From JANYCG01 sp031428695 (GTDB lineage: Bacteria > Pseudomonadota > Gammaproteobacteria > Burkholderiales > Burkholderiaceae_C): a stretch of DNA of 56,772 nucleotides. A model generated the notes under the pieces. The model made no database searches, was not told the origin of the DNA, and saw only the letters and a program-made list of their open reading frames with translations. The translations under genes were made by a program, and so were the position numbers. This document shows, piece after piece, positions 10,124 through 17,717 of the stretch; positions within the stretch are counted from its first letter, which is position 1, and each line of letters opens with the position of its first letter. Where the stretch lies: assembly GCA_031428695.1 (NCBI GenBank), contig JANOYE010000163.1, forward strand, positions 1-56,772, in the 5' to 3' direction.

Positions 10124-10151
10124 CTTGCACTGGCATCCATTTGGGTGCAAG
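10124..10151. promoter_or_regulatory. short hairpin upstream of the HtrA-like gene
   Basis: CTTGCAC and GTGCAAG form a perfect 7-bp inverted repeat with a 14-base loop, 60 bp before the HtrA-like start codon. It could be an operator or a leader hairpin. Nothing in the sequence distinguishes these. Confidence 0.3.
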
Positions 10152-10210
10152 CTCTGCTTACGCTTTGACAGCTTTCAACACAGGCTTCCCGGTCGCATCA
10201 AGGAGTTCAC

Positions 10211-11251
10211 ATGGCATCACGCCGCCTGGTCTTTCGCCAACTGTTTGTTTCGGCTCTGGCTGGGTTGTTTGCCGCAGTGGCCCTTGCCGCCACACCACCT
10301 GCGCCCGGCGCGCAGGCCATGATCGACGCCCTCTCCCGTGCCAACGCGGCGGTGGTGGGTGTGCGCGTGGGCGTGGCCGACGACGCGCGCTCGGCCGAAA
10401 CCCTGGGCAAACAGCGCACTGGCTCAGGCGTGGTGATCGGCGAAGACGGCCTGATCCTCACCATCGGGTACCTGATGCTGGAGGCGCAAAACATCGAGAT
10501 CGTCACCAGCGACAACAAAACCATGCCCGCGCAAGCCGTGGCCTACGACCTGGCCACCGGTTTCGGCTTGATCAGGCCCCTGTTGCCGCTGCGTGGCGTC
10601 AAGCCGGTGCCGCTGGGCAAACTCGAAGAGGTCAGCCCGGGCGAGTCGCTGATGGCCTCGGTTGGCCCGCAGGCCGGTGGCGGCGATGCCGATGTGAGCA
10701 TGACGCAGCTGGTCAGCAAACGGCCGTTCTCAGGCTACTGGGAGTACCACATCGAAGCGGCGGTGTTCACCAGCCCGCCCATCGGCAACCACTCGGGCGC
10801 GGGCCTCTTCAACCAGAGGGGCGAGTTGATCGGCATTGGCAGCCTGTTTGTCGGCGACGCCATGGGCGGCAACCGGCGCCTGCCCGGCAACATGTTTGTG
10901 CCCACCGACCTGCTGCGGCCCATCCTGGCCGAGATGCAGAAAACCGGCGGCACGGCGCTGAGCCGCCGCCCGTGGATTGGCCTCTCCTCCACCGAGCAGG
11001 GCGGCCGCGTGCAGATCGTTCGCGTGAACCGCGACAGCCCGGCCAAAGACGCCGGCCTGGAGGCAGGCGATTTCGTACTCGCGGTGGATGGCGAAAAAAT
11101 TTCGACGCTGGAGAGTTTCTACAAAAAACTCTGGGCGCGGGCGCCCGAGTCTGAAATCAAACTCACGGTGCTGCAAGGCGCCGATGTGAAGACGCTGGTG
11201 TTGAAGGGCGTTGACCGCATGTCTACGATGAAGAAGCCTGCGGGGATTTAA
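10211..11251 (+). CDS. HtrA/DegP-like trypsin-PDZ protein, probably catalytically dead
   Basis: This 346-residue exported protein starts with a signal peptide (hydrophobic core about 7-27, cleavage near AVALAA), then a trypsin-like fold and a PDZ domain (about 245-330, with NRDSPAKDAGLEAGDFVLAVDG). HtrA proteases need His, Asp and Ser. Here the usual TNxHV block reads LILTIGYLML (residues 81-90) with no His, the Asp block reads DLATGFGLI with Gly in place of Asp, and only Ser195 in NHSGAGLF remains. It therefore probably binds rather than cleaves clients in the periplasm. AAGGAG six bases upstream supports the ATG. It stands alone between an AT-rich repeat and a repeat-bounded segment. Confidence 0.85.
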   Translation: MASRRLVFRQLFVSALAGLFAAVALAATPPAPGAQAMIDALSRANAAVVGVRVGVADDARSAETLGKQRTGSGVVIGEDGLILTIGYLMLEAQNIEIVTSDNKTMPAQAVAYDLATGFGLIRPLLPLRGVKPVPLGKLEEVSPGESLMASVGPQAGGGDADVSMTQLVSKRPFSGYWEYHIEAAVFTSPPIGNHSGAGLFNQRGELIGIGSLFVGDAMGGNRRLPGNMFVPTDLLRPILAEMQKTGGTALSRRPWIGLSSTEQGGRVQIVRVNRDSPAKDAGLEAGDFVLAVDGEKISTLESFYKKLWARAPESEIKLTVLQGADVKTLVLKGVDRMSTMKKPAGI

Positions 11252-11275
11252 ATTCTTCGGCGGGGGTCGCCGCGA

Positions 11276-11315
11276 ACCTCCAAACCTCCAAACCTCCAAA
11301 CCTCCAAACTTCCAA
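11276..11315. repeat. 8-bp tandem repeat (ACCTCCAA x5)
   Basis: Four exact ACCTCCAA units plus one ACTTCCAA. It abuts sequence shared with the right-hand inverted copy, where a different 8-bp repeat occupies the equivalent place. Confidence 0.85.
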
Positions 11316-11349
11316 GGCCATTGAGGGCGCGGCCAGATCGACCGCCGTG

Positions 11350-11454
11350 CCGCCAGCGAGGCATCACGCCGCCGCTCCTCATGGTGCTTAACCCGCGCCG
11401 CCTTTGGCGCCACGGCGCAGAAATCGTCGGGACGGCGTGATGCCCCGCTGGCGG
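11350..11454 (+). repeat. 105-bp palindromic-ended element, left copy
   Basis: The ends are 22-bp inverted repeats, beginning CCGCCAGCGAGGCATCACG and closing CGTGATGCCCCGCTGGCGG. An inverted copy of the same length lies at 12610-12714, beyond the TSUP gene. Similarity between the copies continues about 35 bp outward (shared GGCCATTGAG and CAGATCGACCGCCG) but stops at the inner end. This looks like a MITE/REP-type element. No transposase is present in the window. Confidence 0.85.
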
Positions 11455-11691
11455 GGAATGTTTGCGGTGGAGTGAACACCACGAATCGGATGCCGTAGGC
11501 GCCCTGCCGACTTTGCCAAATTCAATACGCCTGTTTGCTCAATCCGGATAAGATGCCACGACCATGTCGGCATTGGATTTTTTTAAATTGAGACTGCCAT
11601 GTGATCTGGTGAGTCGCCGTGTTATTCGGCAAATTTGCCGGAGATATCAAAGTTAGAACGGTCGGATTAACGTAGGGGGAGGCCCAACGAA

Positions 11692-12465
11692 GTGAGCACC
11701 CTCATTGTCAGCGTGGTGGCGTTGCTAGCGTCCGCGCTCACGTTCTTCTCGGGTTTTGGGCTGGGAACCTTGCTGCTCCCGGCGTTTGCGCTGTTCTACC
11801 CCATCGGACAAGCTGTTTCGCTTACCGCTATCGTCCATTTTCTCAACGGGTTGTTCAAGCTTTGGCTGGTGGGGCGCCACGCGAATCTTCGTGTTGTGCT
11901 GCTATTCGGATTGCCCGCGCTTGGCGCGTCCTTTCTCGGTGCGTGGGTGCTGCTTTGGCTCTCCGAGTTCAAGCCTCTGGTCAGTTACTCCTTGCTCGGG
12001 CGAGAAGTCCTGATTGCTCCCGCGAAACTCGTGGTAGGCGTCTTGCTTCTGCTGTTTTCCACTGCAGACCTTGCTCCGAAATTTCGAAACATGTCGTTCG
12101 CCCCGAAGTACTTTCCTCTGGGCGGGGTTCTGAGCGGCTTCTTTGGCGGCTTGGCGGGTATGCAAGGCGCACTGCGCTCGGTGTTCTTGGCCAAGTCCGG
12201 GCTGTCCAAAGAGCAGTACGTTGCAACCGGAGCGGTCATTGCCTTTCTGATCGATATCTCGCGCTTGTCGGTTTACGTGCCCGCGTTCCTTGCGGCAAGG
12301 GCATCGCTTGACTATTCGATTCTCGCTGCGGCCGTTCTCGCTGCTCTGACCGGCGCGCTTGTTGGCAATCGCTATTTGAAGAGCGTAACGATGAAGGGGA
12401 TCCAAGGTGTGGTGGCTATCATGCTGTTCGCAGTAGCACTGGGGCTGATCTCAGGCGTTCTGTAG
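11692..12465 (+). CDS. TSUP family permease (TauE/SafE-like)
   Basis: This 257-residue integral membrane protein has about eight hydrophobic segments and matches the sulfite exporter TauE/SafE (TSUP) family, which moves small sulfur- or carbon-containing anions. Substrate cannot be told from sequence. The Gly/Pro-rich GGVLSGFFGGLAGMQGALRS block near residues 143-162 is the second of the family's two repeats. The start is GTG at 11692, preceded by GGGGGAGG. It stands alone and is enclosed by two inverted 105-bp elements. Codon choice and GC content are less GC-rich than the flanks, which fits a transferred cassette, though that is inference. Confidence 0.85.
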   Translation: MSTLIVSVVALLASALTFFSGFGLGTLLLPAFALFYPIGQAVSLTAIVHFLNGLFKLWLVGRHANLRVVLLFGLPALGASFLGAWVLLWLSEFKPLVSYSLLGREVLIAPAKLVVGVLLLLFSTADLAPKFRNMSFAPKYFPLGGVLSGFFGGLAGMQGALRSVFLAKSGLSKEQYVATGAVIAFLIDISRLSVYVPAFLAARASLDYSILAAAVLAALTGALVGNRYLKSVTMKGIQGVVAIMLFAVALGLISGVL

Positions 12466-12824
12466 CGGCACATAGGCAGCGGTTTGGCGCGTTGCGGTCT
12501 AGCCAGCGCATAACCGACGCATCAGAACGTCGCACACGCCACGATGTCAGGCGAGGGAACCCCCTGGCGCTTGGCAGCGCCCCGGTTTCCCTTTGACATC
12601 CATCCTTCACCGCCAGCGGGGCATCACGCCGTCCCGACGATTTGTGCGCCGTGGCGCCGCAGGCGACGCGGGTCAAGCACCATGAGGAGCGGCGGCGTGA
12701 TGCCTCGCTGGCGGCTCGGCGGTCGATCTGGGCGCGCTCTCAATGGCCTTGAAAATCGGAAGTTCGGCGGTTCGGCAGTTCGGCAGTCAGGGCCGACAAG
12801 ACCTCCCTCGCGGCTTGTAGAGCC
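12466..12824. other. 359-bp non-coding stretch with repeats, right of the TSUP gene
   Basis: No supportable gene. It contains the right-hand 105-bp element (12610-12714), then sequence inverted relative to 11316-11349, and short imperfect 8-bp units (TTCGGCGG/TTCGGCAG) around 12762-12788. A plus-strand ORF crosses it but is made of repeat sequence. Confidence 0.7.
12610..12714 (-). repeat. 105-bp palindromic-ended element, right copy
   Basis: Inverted copy of 11350-11454, with the same 105-bp length and 22-bp terminal inverted repeats (starts CCGCCAGCGGGGCATCACG, ends CGTGATGCCTCGCTGGCGG). By eye the two copies agree at roughly nine positions in ten. Together they bracket the TSUP gene. Confidence 0.85.
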
Positions 12825-13226
12825 TCAATGTCCAGCCATATTCAGACTCAGGGCGACGCCTGGAAAGTCAGCCAGCAACTTTTTGTCCATCGTCACCAAT
12901 TTTGTGTTCAGCTGTATGGCCAGTGCCGCAAATTCGCAATCGTAGGCAGAGCAATTTGACCGGCTGACGCATTCGAGCACAGAGGCCGAGTCCATTTCGT
13001 ACTCACGGCCTTCCAGAAGTCTTTCAGCTTCCGCCTGGGTTGCCTTGGCATGTTCCAGCGTCATGCCGTCGCGGCGCAGGCAACCTGCCAGCAGATTGCG
13101 GAACTCACTTCGCCAAAGTATCGGCGCAGCCCAGTCGCTATCGCGTTTAAGCAGATCCACTGCGGCTGCGGTGTAGTTGCCTGGCAGATACAGGTAAGCC
13201 AAGATATTGGTATCCACCACAATCAT
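12825..13226 (-). CDS. PIN-domain toxin (VapC-like)
   Basis: This 133-residue PIN-fold ribonuclease begins MIVVDTNILAYL, with the first acidic metal ligand at Asp5. Further acidic positions are the Glu in LWRSEFRNLLAG and the Asp in SAYDCEFAALA. VapC toxins cleave tRNA or rRNA and are held inactive by a cognate antitoxin. The start codon overlaps the last 4 bp of the antitoxin gene (13223-13226), as expected for translational coupling. Full length; no sign of decay. Target RNA unknown. Confidence 0.9.
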   Translation of the reverse strand: MIVVDTNILAYLYLPGNYTAAAVDLLKRDSDWAAPILWRSEFRNLLAGCLRRDGMTLEHAKATQAEAERLLEGREYEMDSASVLECVSRSNCSAYDCEFAALAIQLNTKLVTMDKKLLADFPGVALSLNMAGH

Positions 13227-13468
13227 GCGCGGCCCGCTCTCTTGAATGCATCAATATCAGCCGTTCTGTAGTGGGTGTGGGGTAAAGCGTTGCGCAAAGC
13301 CTGGGCCCTGTCCAGCCGCTCGCTGACCGACACAGCACTTGGCAACAACACCGCCTCCAGGCAAACAATGGCTTCGCTGTTGAGACTGCGCCGGTTGGCT
13401 GCCGCAGCCGCGCGAAGGCAGGCATAGACGTTGTCGGGGATGTTTTTCAGAGTTATAGAAGTGGGCAT
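13223..13468 (-). CDS. FitA/Arc-type ribbon-helix-helix antitoxin
   Basis: This 81-residue protein begins MPTSITLKNIPDNVYACL, typical of FitA/Arc-like ribbon-helix-helix antitoxins: the N-terminal strand binds DNA as a dimer and the C-terminal part wraps the PIN toxin. It is the first gene of the pair and overlaps the toxin by 4 bp. A 24-bp imperfect palindrome at 13489-13512, just upstream, is a plausible autoregulatory operator. Confidence 0.85.
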   Translation of the reverse strand: MPTSITLKNIPDNVYACLRAAAAANRRSLNSEAIVCLEAVLLPSAVSVSERLDRAQALRNALPHTHYRTADIDAFKRAGRA

Positions 13469-13488
13469 ATCGCGCGTCCAATGGTTAA

Positions 13489-13512
13489 AACCGTAATGAA
13501 ACCATTATGGTT
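13489..13512. promoter_or_regulatory. candidate operator of the PIN module at 12.8-13.5 kb
   Basis: AACCGTAATG and CATTATGGTT are inverted with nine of ten positions pairing across a 4-base spacer, 21 bp upstream of the antitoxin start. Ribbon-helix-helix antitoxins commonly bind such sites and repress their own operon. Assignment is by position and symmetry only. Confidence 0.5.
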
Positions 13513-13528
13513 CTATCCGCTGCAAACA

Positions 13529-14497
13529 TCAAGGGGGAAGTTGGCGCGCAAGTCCCTCAACAACCGTCGGATACAACAGCCGCAAGCGCAGTTCACGTTT
13601 CATCCGCGTGTTGTCCATCCGCCGCGATTCACCCATGAAACTCAATTGCAGGGCCGACAAGACTTCCTTCGCAACTTCGAGCGGCAGGCGCGGCGGGGGT
13701 GGCAGCTTCAACACATCGGCGGCCAGGTCAAAGTAGTCTCCCATTTTCAATTTCGTGTCGTCGTTCACGTTGTAGACGCGCTGCGGCCGCCCGTGCCAGA
13801 TGGCAGCGATACAGGCGCGGGCCAGGTCATCGGCGTGGATGTGGTTGGTGAACACATCGTCTTGCGCATTCAGCACCGGTGTGCCTTTTTGCAAGCGCGT
13901 GGCGGGTGTGCCGTTGGGGCGGTCCAGCGCGTAGATGCCGGGAATGCGCAGCAGGTTCGCGCGTACTCCAGTGGCGCGGCCAAAGTGGCGCACCCGCAAC
14001 TCGGCATCAACCCGGCGCAGAGCGCGGGCAGACTGCGCATTCACCGCACGTGTCTCTGAGACCACCGCCCCCTTGCAGTCACCATAAACGCCACTGGTGG
14101 AGCCGTACACGAGACTCACCGGCGCTGTGCGTCGCCGCAAGGCGCAGATCAGCTCGCGGGTGCGGGGGTCTGAATGCGTGCCACCTGAACCCTCACCCGG
14201 CGGCGGCGCCAGATGTACCACGCGATTTGCCAAGCCAGCCAGCCTTCTGAGGCTGCGCGCGTCGTCGAGGTTGCCGACAAGAGGCACGATGCCGAGCTGC
14301 CGCAGCTCCGGCACGCGCTGCGACGAGGAAGTCAGCGCCATCACGCGCACACCACGCACGGCCCGCGCCACGCGTTTGCCTACATCACCGCAGCCGACGA
14401 TCAACAACCGCTCTCGGCGAAAACGGGCAGGCAACGCGCCTAAGGGGCTTTGGTTTGAAGGCAAAATTGGGGGTTCTTGGAATATTTCCCAGAGCAT
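13529..14497 (-). CDS. NAD-dependent epimerase/dehydratase (extended SDR)
   Basis: The protein is of the extended short-chain dehydrogenase/epimerase type. It has a Rossmann signature LLIVGCGDVGKRVARAV near the N-terminus, a Ser/Tyr region VYGSTSGVYGD and RIPGIYALDRPNG; nucleotide-sugar enzymes share this layout, but the substrate is unknown. The frame is open further upstream. ATG at 14497 (MLWEIF) is chosen because the next one, at 14518, overlaps the divergent reductase start, and the residues before the Rossmann strand are not conserved. The true start may be even closer to the LLIVGCG strand. It may share a promoter region with the divergent gene at 14517. Confidence 0.8.
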   Translation of the reverse strand: MLWEIFQEPPILPSNQSPLGALPARFRRERLLIVGCGDVGKRVARAVRGVRVMALTSSSQRVPELRQLGIVPLVGNLDDARSLRRLAGLANRVVHLAPPPGEGSGGTHSDPRTRELICALRRRTAPVSLVYGSTSGVYGDCKGAVVSETRAVNAQSARALRRVDAELRVRHFGRATGVRANLLRIPGIYALDRPNGTPATRLQKGTPVLNAQDDVFTNHIHADDLARACIAAIWHGRPQRVYNVNDDTKLKMGDYFDLAADVLKLPPPPRLPLEVAKEVLSALQLSFMGESRRMDNTRMKRELRLRLLYPTVVEGLARQLPP

Positions 14498-14516
14498 AAC
14501 GAAAGTCTGTGATTTC

Positions 14517-15680
14517 ATGAGCGCTACAGAGGCAATTGCCCCCCAAACACCCAATTCCCCCCAGCCCCTGCCGACACAATCGTCCCATTCGCCCTTTGCG
14601 CATGCCACCGCCACATTCCACGTGAGCGTGTTGCCCAGCATGCGCGAGTTTGACGTGAGTCCCGGCGAAGCCATGCTCGCCGCCGGCATCCGACAGGGCA
14701 TCGGCCTGCCCTACGGCTGCAAAGACGGCGCGTGCGGCTCGTGCAAATGCAAAAAAATCAGCGGCGACGTCAAACACGGCCCGCACCAAAGCAAAGCCCT
14801 GAGCGCGCGGGAAGAGGCCGACGGTTTTGTGTTGACGTGTTGCGGCTTTCCCCAAAGCGATGTGGTGCTCGAATCGCGCCAGGTGGCGCTGGCCGGGGCG
14901 TTCCCCATCCGCAAAATGCCCTCACGGGTGATGTGGCTTGAGAAAAAATCACACGACGTGATGCTGGTGCGCCTGCAACTGCCGGCCAACGAGCCCTTCA
15001 ATTACCACCCCGGCCAGTACATCGAGTTCATCTTGCGTGATGGCGCGCGGCGCAGCTATTCGATGGCCACCGCGCCACAGACGCTGGTGAAAGACGACGG
15101 CAATGGCCTGATGGTGCCCGCCAACATGATCGAGTTGCACATCCGCCACCTGCCCGGCGGCAAGTTCACCGACCACGTCTTTGGCGCAATGAAAGACAAA
15201 GAAATCCTGCGGGTTGAAGGCCCCTACGGCAGCTTCTACCTGCGTGAAGAATCCGACAAACCCATCATCTTGCTCGCCTCGGGCACCGGCTTTTCGCCGA
15301 TCAAGGCGGTGATTGAACACATGCAACTCAAGGGCATCACCCGCCCTGCCACCTTGTACTGGGGCGGCCGGCGCCCGGCCGATTTGTACCTGGACGCGTG
15401 GGTGAAAACCAAACTCACCGAGATGCCGAGCTTGGCCTACGTGCCGGTTGTTTCAGACGCGTTGCAGGAAGATGCTTGGGTCGGCCGCACCGGCTTCGTG
15501 CACGCGGCGGTGGTGCAAGACCACCCGGATCTTTCCGGCCACCAGGTCTACGCCTGCGGCGCGCCGATTGTGGTTGACTCGGCCCGCGCCGCCTACACCA
15601 CGCAATGCGGCTTGAGTGTGGACGATTTTTACGCCGATGCCTTCACCACAGAAGCCGACAAACACAAAGACAGCGCCTAA
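14517..15680 (+). CDS. 2Fe-2S ferredoxin/FAD/NAD(P)H reductase (CDP-6-deoxyglucoseen reductase-like)
   Basis: About 387 residues in three modules: a plant-type 2Fe-2S ferredoxin with the cluster motif CKDGACGSCKC plus a later Cys in LTCCG; an FAD domain with RSYSMATAP; and an NAD domain with LLASGTGFSPIKAVIEHM. Such proteins pass electrons from NAD(P)H through FAD and iron-sulfur to an oxygenase or dehydratase. Database names for this subfamily refer to CDP-6-deoxy-delta-3,4-glucoseen reductase, but here the electron acceptor is not evident. The start at 14517 precedes a Pro/Gln-rich non-conserved N-terminus of about 35 residues. The TctC gene follows after 11 bp, so they may be cotranscribed. 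Confidence 0.85.
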   Translation: MSATEAIAPQTPNSPQPLPTQSSHSPFAHATATFHVSVLPSMREFDVSPGEAMLAAGIRQGIGLPYGCKDGACGSCKCKKISGDVKHGPHQSKALSAREEADGFVLTCCGFPQSDVVLESRQVALAGAFPIRKMPSRVMWLEKKSHDVMLVRLQLPANEPFNYHPGQYIEFILRDGARRSYSMATAPQTLVKDDGNGLMVPANMIELHIRHLPGGKFTDHVFGAMKDKEILRVEGPYGSFYLREESDKPIILLASGTGFSPIKAVIEHMQLKGITRPATLYWGGRRPADLYLDAWVKTKLTEMPSLAYVPVVSDALQEDAWVGRTGFVHAAVVQDHPDLSGHQVYACGAPIVVDSARAAYTTQCGLSVDDFYADAFTTEADKHKDSA

Positions 15681-15691
15681 TCAGGAAACCC

Positions 15692-16702
15692 ATGAAAACC
15701 ACTTTCGGCCAATCCGCGGTCAGCGCCAAACTTGCTTCGTTTTTGATAGCTTCTTGTGCGTTGTTTTTAGCGCCTTCATCTTCGTTCGCTCAAAATTTCC
15801 CGAACAAGCCGATTCGTTGGATCGTGGTCGCGCCGGCCGGCTCGTCGCTGGATGTCATCGCGCGTTCGATGCAAGACAAACTCAAAGATGCGTTGGGCCA
15901 GCCCATCGTCATTGAAAACCGCCCGCAAGCCGGCGGCACGGTGGGCAGCGGCGAAGTGGCCAAAAGCGCGCCTGACGGCCACACCTGGCTCTTGGGTTTC
16001 AATGGCCCGGTGGCGTTTGCACCGCACCTGTACAGCAAGCTCAGTTATGACCCGCTGAAAGACTTGGCGCCTGTGGTGCTCACCACGTCGCAGCCCAACA
16101 TACTCGCTGTCAACGCCAATTTGCCCGTAAACAACGTCAAGGAACTGGTCGCGTTGCTCAAAGCCAACCCCGGAAAATACAACTTCGCCTCGGTCGGCAA
16201 TGGCTCGTCTTCGCACCTGACGATGGAGTATTTGAAAGCCTTGACCGGCACCTACGCCGTGCACATTCCGTTCAACGGCGGGCCACCCGCCGCCTTGTCC
16301 ACCGCCAGTGGCGACACGCAGATTTTGGCGACTGTGCCCACCTTGATCCGTCCGCAGGTGCAAGCTGGCCGCATGAAGGCGCTGGCCGTTACCGGCAAAA
16401 CACGTTACGCGCTTACCCCTGAGCTGCCCACGCTGGCGGAAAGCGGCGTGAAGGAACTCGCCAATTTCGAAGCCATCGCGTGGAACGGCGTGCTCGTCGC
16501 CGCTGGCACGCCACGCGCAACGATTGACCGCATCAATGCGGCAGTGAATGCCGCGATGAAAGACCCAGCCACCATCGCCCGCCTCAAAACAGCAGGCCTG
16601 GACACCGTCGGCGGCACGCCCGAAGAATTCGCCAAACTCATCGCTGATGACAACGTCAAATGGGGGCCGATCATCAAGCGCAGCGGTGCCCAACTGGACT
16701 GA
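15692..16702 (+). CDS. Bug/TctC family periplasmic substrate-binding receptor
   Basis: This 336-residue receptor of the tripartite tricarboxylate transporter family has a signal peptide ending near SSSFAQ, then FPNKPIRWIVVAPAGSSLD, the typical first strand and ligand loop. Bug proteins bind small carboxylates; the ligand is unknown, and no TctA/TctB membrane genes are nearby, which is common in Burkholderiales, where orphan receptors abound. AGGAAA upstream supports ATG 15692. The hydrophobic core of the signal peptide (ASFLIASCALFLA) is encoded by sequence resembling the interspersed repeats of this family of bacteria. Confidence 0.9.
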   Translation: MKTTFGQSAVSAKLASFLIASCALFLAPSSSFAQNFPNKPIRWIVVAPAGSSLDVIARSMQDKLKDALGQPIVIENRPQAGGTVGSGEVAKSAPDGHTWLLGFNGPVAFAPHLYSKLSYDPLKDLAPVVLTTSQPNILAVNANLPVNNVKELVALLKANPGKYNFASVGNGSSSHLTMEYLKALTGTYAVHIPFNGGPPAALSTASGDTQILATVPTLIRPQVQAGRMKALAVTGKTRYALTPELPTLAESGVKELANFEAIAWNGVLVAAGTPRATIDRINAAVNAAMKDPATIARLKTAGLDTVGGTPEEFAKLIADDNVKWGPIIKRSGAQLD

Positions 16703-16714
16703 TGGCAGCTTGAC

Positions 16715-17707
16715 ATGACCCGCACCCACTTTCGACTGGCTATCCATCTGCTGGCTGGCTACGCGCTTCTTTCGCTTTCTGCCGCCTCGTTTTCTCAAAG
16801 CACAGCAGTCGGCAAACCCATCCGCTTGATCGTGCCCTACGCCGCCGGTGGGCCAATTGACGTGACCGCCCGCGTGCTGGCCGAACGCGTGAAAGACACC
16901 TTGGGCACCGTCATCATCGACAACCGCCCCGGCGCGGGCGGCAACATCGGCGCCGACGCGGTCGCCAAGGCCGCGCCTGACGGCTTCACCATCGGCATTG
17001 CGGCCACGGCCACGCACGCTGTGAATCCGTGGCTGTACAGCAAGATGCCGTATGACGCTGCCAAAGACTTCGCCCCCATCACACAAATGCTGCGTGTGCC
17101 CAATGTGCTGGTGATGAATGCAGACACAGCGGCGCGCTTGAAAATCAACACGGTGAAAGACCTGATCACCTACGCCAAAGCCAACCCTGGCAAGCTCAAC
17201 TACGGCAGCGGTGTCAACGGCAGCGCCGGGCATCTGGCGGGCGAAATGATCAAGGCGCAAGCGGGCGAGTTCTTCGTCCACATCCCTTACAACGGCGGCA
17301 ACCCGGCGCAGATGGCGCTGCAAAGCGGCCAGGTCGATTTCAATTTCGACAACCTCGCCACCGCATCAGCAGGCATCAAATCCGGCAAACTCAAGGCGAT
17401 TGCGGTGACCACGCTGGCGCGCTCACCCGCTCTGCCCGAGGTGCCGCCCGTGGCCGACACGCTGAAGGCTTTTGCGATTGACACCTGGTGGGGGCTGGTT
17501 GCGCCGGCTGCCACGCCCAAAGACGTGGTGGCGAAGCTGAATCAGGCCTTTGCGGCAGCTTTGCAGTCGCCCGAGACCAAAACCCGCTTCGCCACCCTCA
17601 TGGCCGAGCCGGTGGGCAATTCCGCAGACGACTTCGCCGCCTTCATGAAAGGCGAATTGGCCAAGTACGAGAAGGTGGTGAAGGCTTCAGGGGCGAAGGT
17701 GGATTGA
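16715..17707 (+). CDS. Bug/TctC family periplasmic substrate-binding receptor
   Basis: A second receptor of the same family, 330 residues, with a signal peptide (core about 8-25, cleavage after SAASFSQ) and the KPIRLIVPYAAGGPID ligand loop. It lies 12 bp after the previous receptor gene and is clearly a divergent paralogue rather than a recent duplicate. The partner membrane components are not in the window. Ligand unknown. Confidence 0.9.
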   Translation: MTRTHFRLAIHLLAGYALLSLSAASFSQSTAVGKPIRLIVPYAAGGPIDVTARVLAERVKDTLGTVIIDNRPGAGGNIGADAVAKAAPDGFTIGIAATATHAVNPWLYSKMPYDAAKDFAPITQMLRVPNVLVMNADTAARLKINTVKDLITYAKANPGKLNYGSGVNGSAGHLAGEMIKAQAGEFFVHIPYNGGNPAQMALQSGQVDFNFDNLATASAGIKSGKLKAIAVTTLARSPALPEVPPVADTLKAFAIDTWWGLVAPAATPKDVVAKLNQAFAAALQSPETKTRFATLMAEPVGNSADDFAAFMKGELAKYEKVVKASGAKVD

Positions 17708-17717
17708 GTTCAACCGC

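Larger units (their letters stand above)
11252..11691. other. 440-bp non-coding stretch with repeats, left of the TSUP gene
   Basis: No convincing gene. It holds five 8-bp units of ACCTCCAA at 11276-11315, a 105-bp element at 11350-11454, a perfect 14-bp palindrome at 11627-11640 (CGGCAAATTTGCCG), and a purine-rich ribosome site just before 11692. Composition becomes more AT-rich after 11500. Confidence 0.7.

Noticed and set aside
11350..12714. Integron attC sites around the TSUP gene
   Set aside because: No GTTRRRY/RYYYAAC core pairs, and the two copies are inverted rather than direct; no integrase.
12544..12945. 133-codon plus-strand frame
   Set aside because: Composed mainly of the 105-bp repeat and its flank; ends inside the PIN toxin gene.
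15776..17323. 515-codon minus-strand frame across two TctC genes
   Set aside because: Shadow frame spanning two real genes and their intergenic gap; content is compositional.
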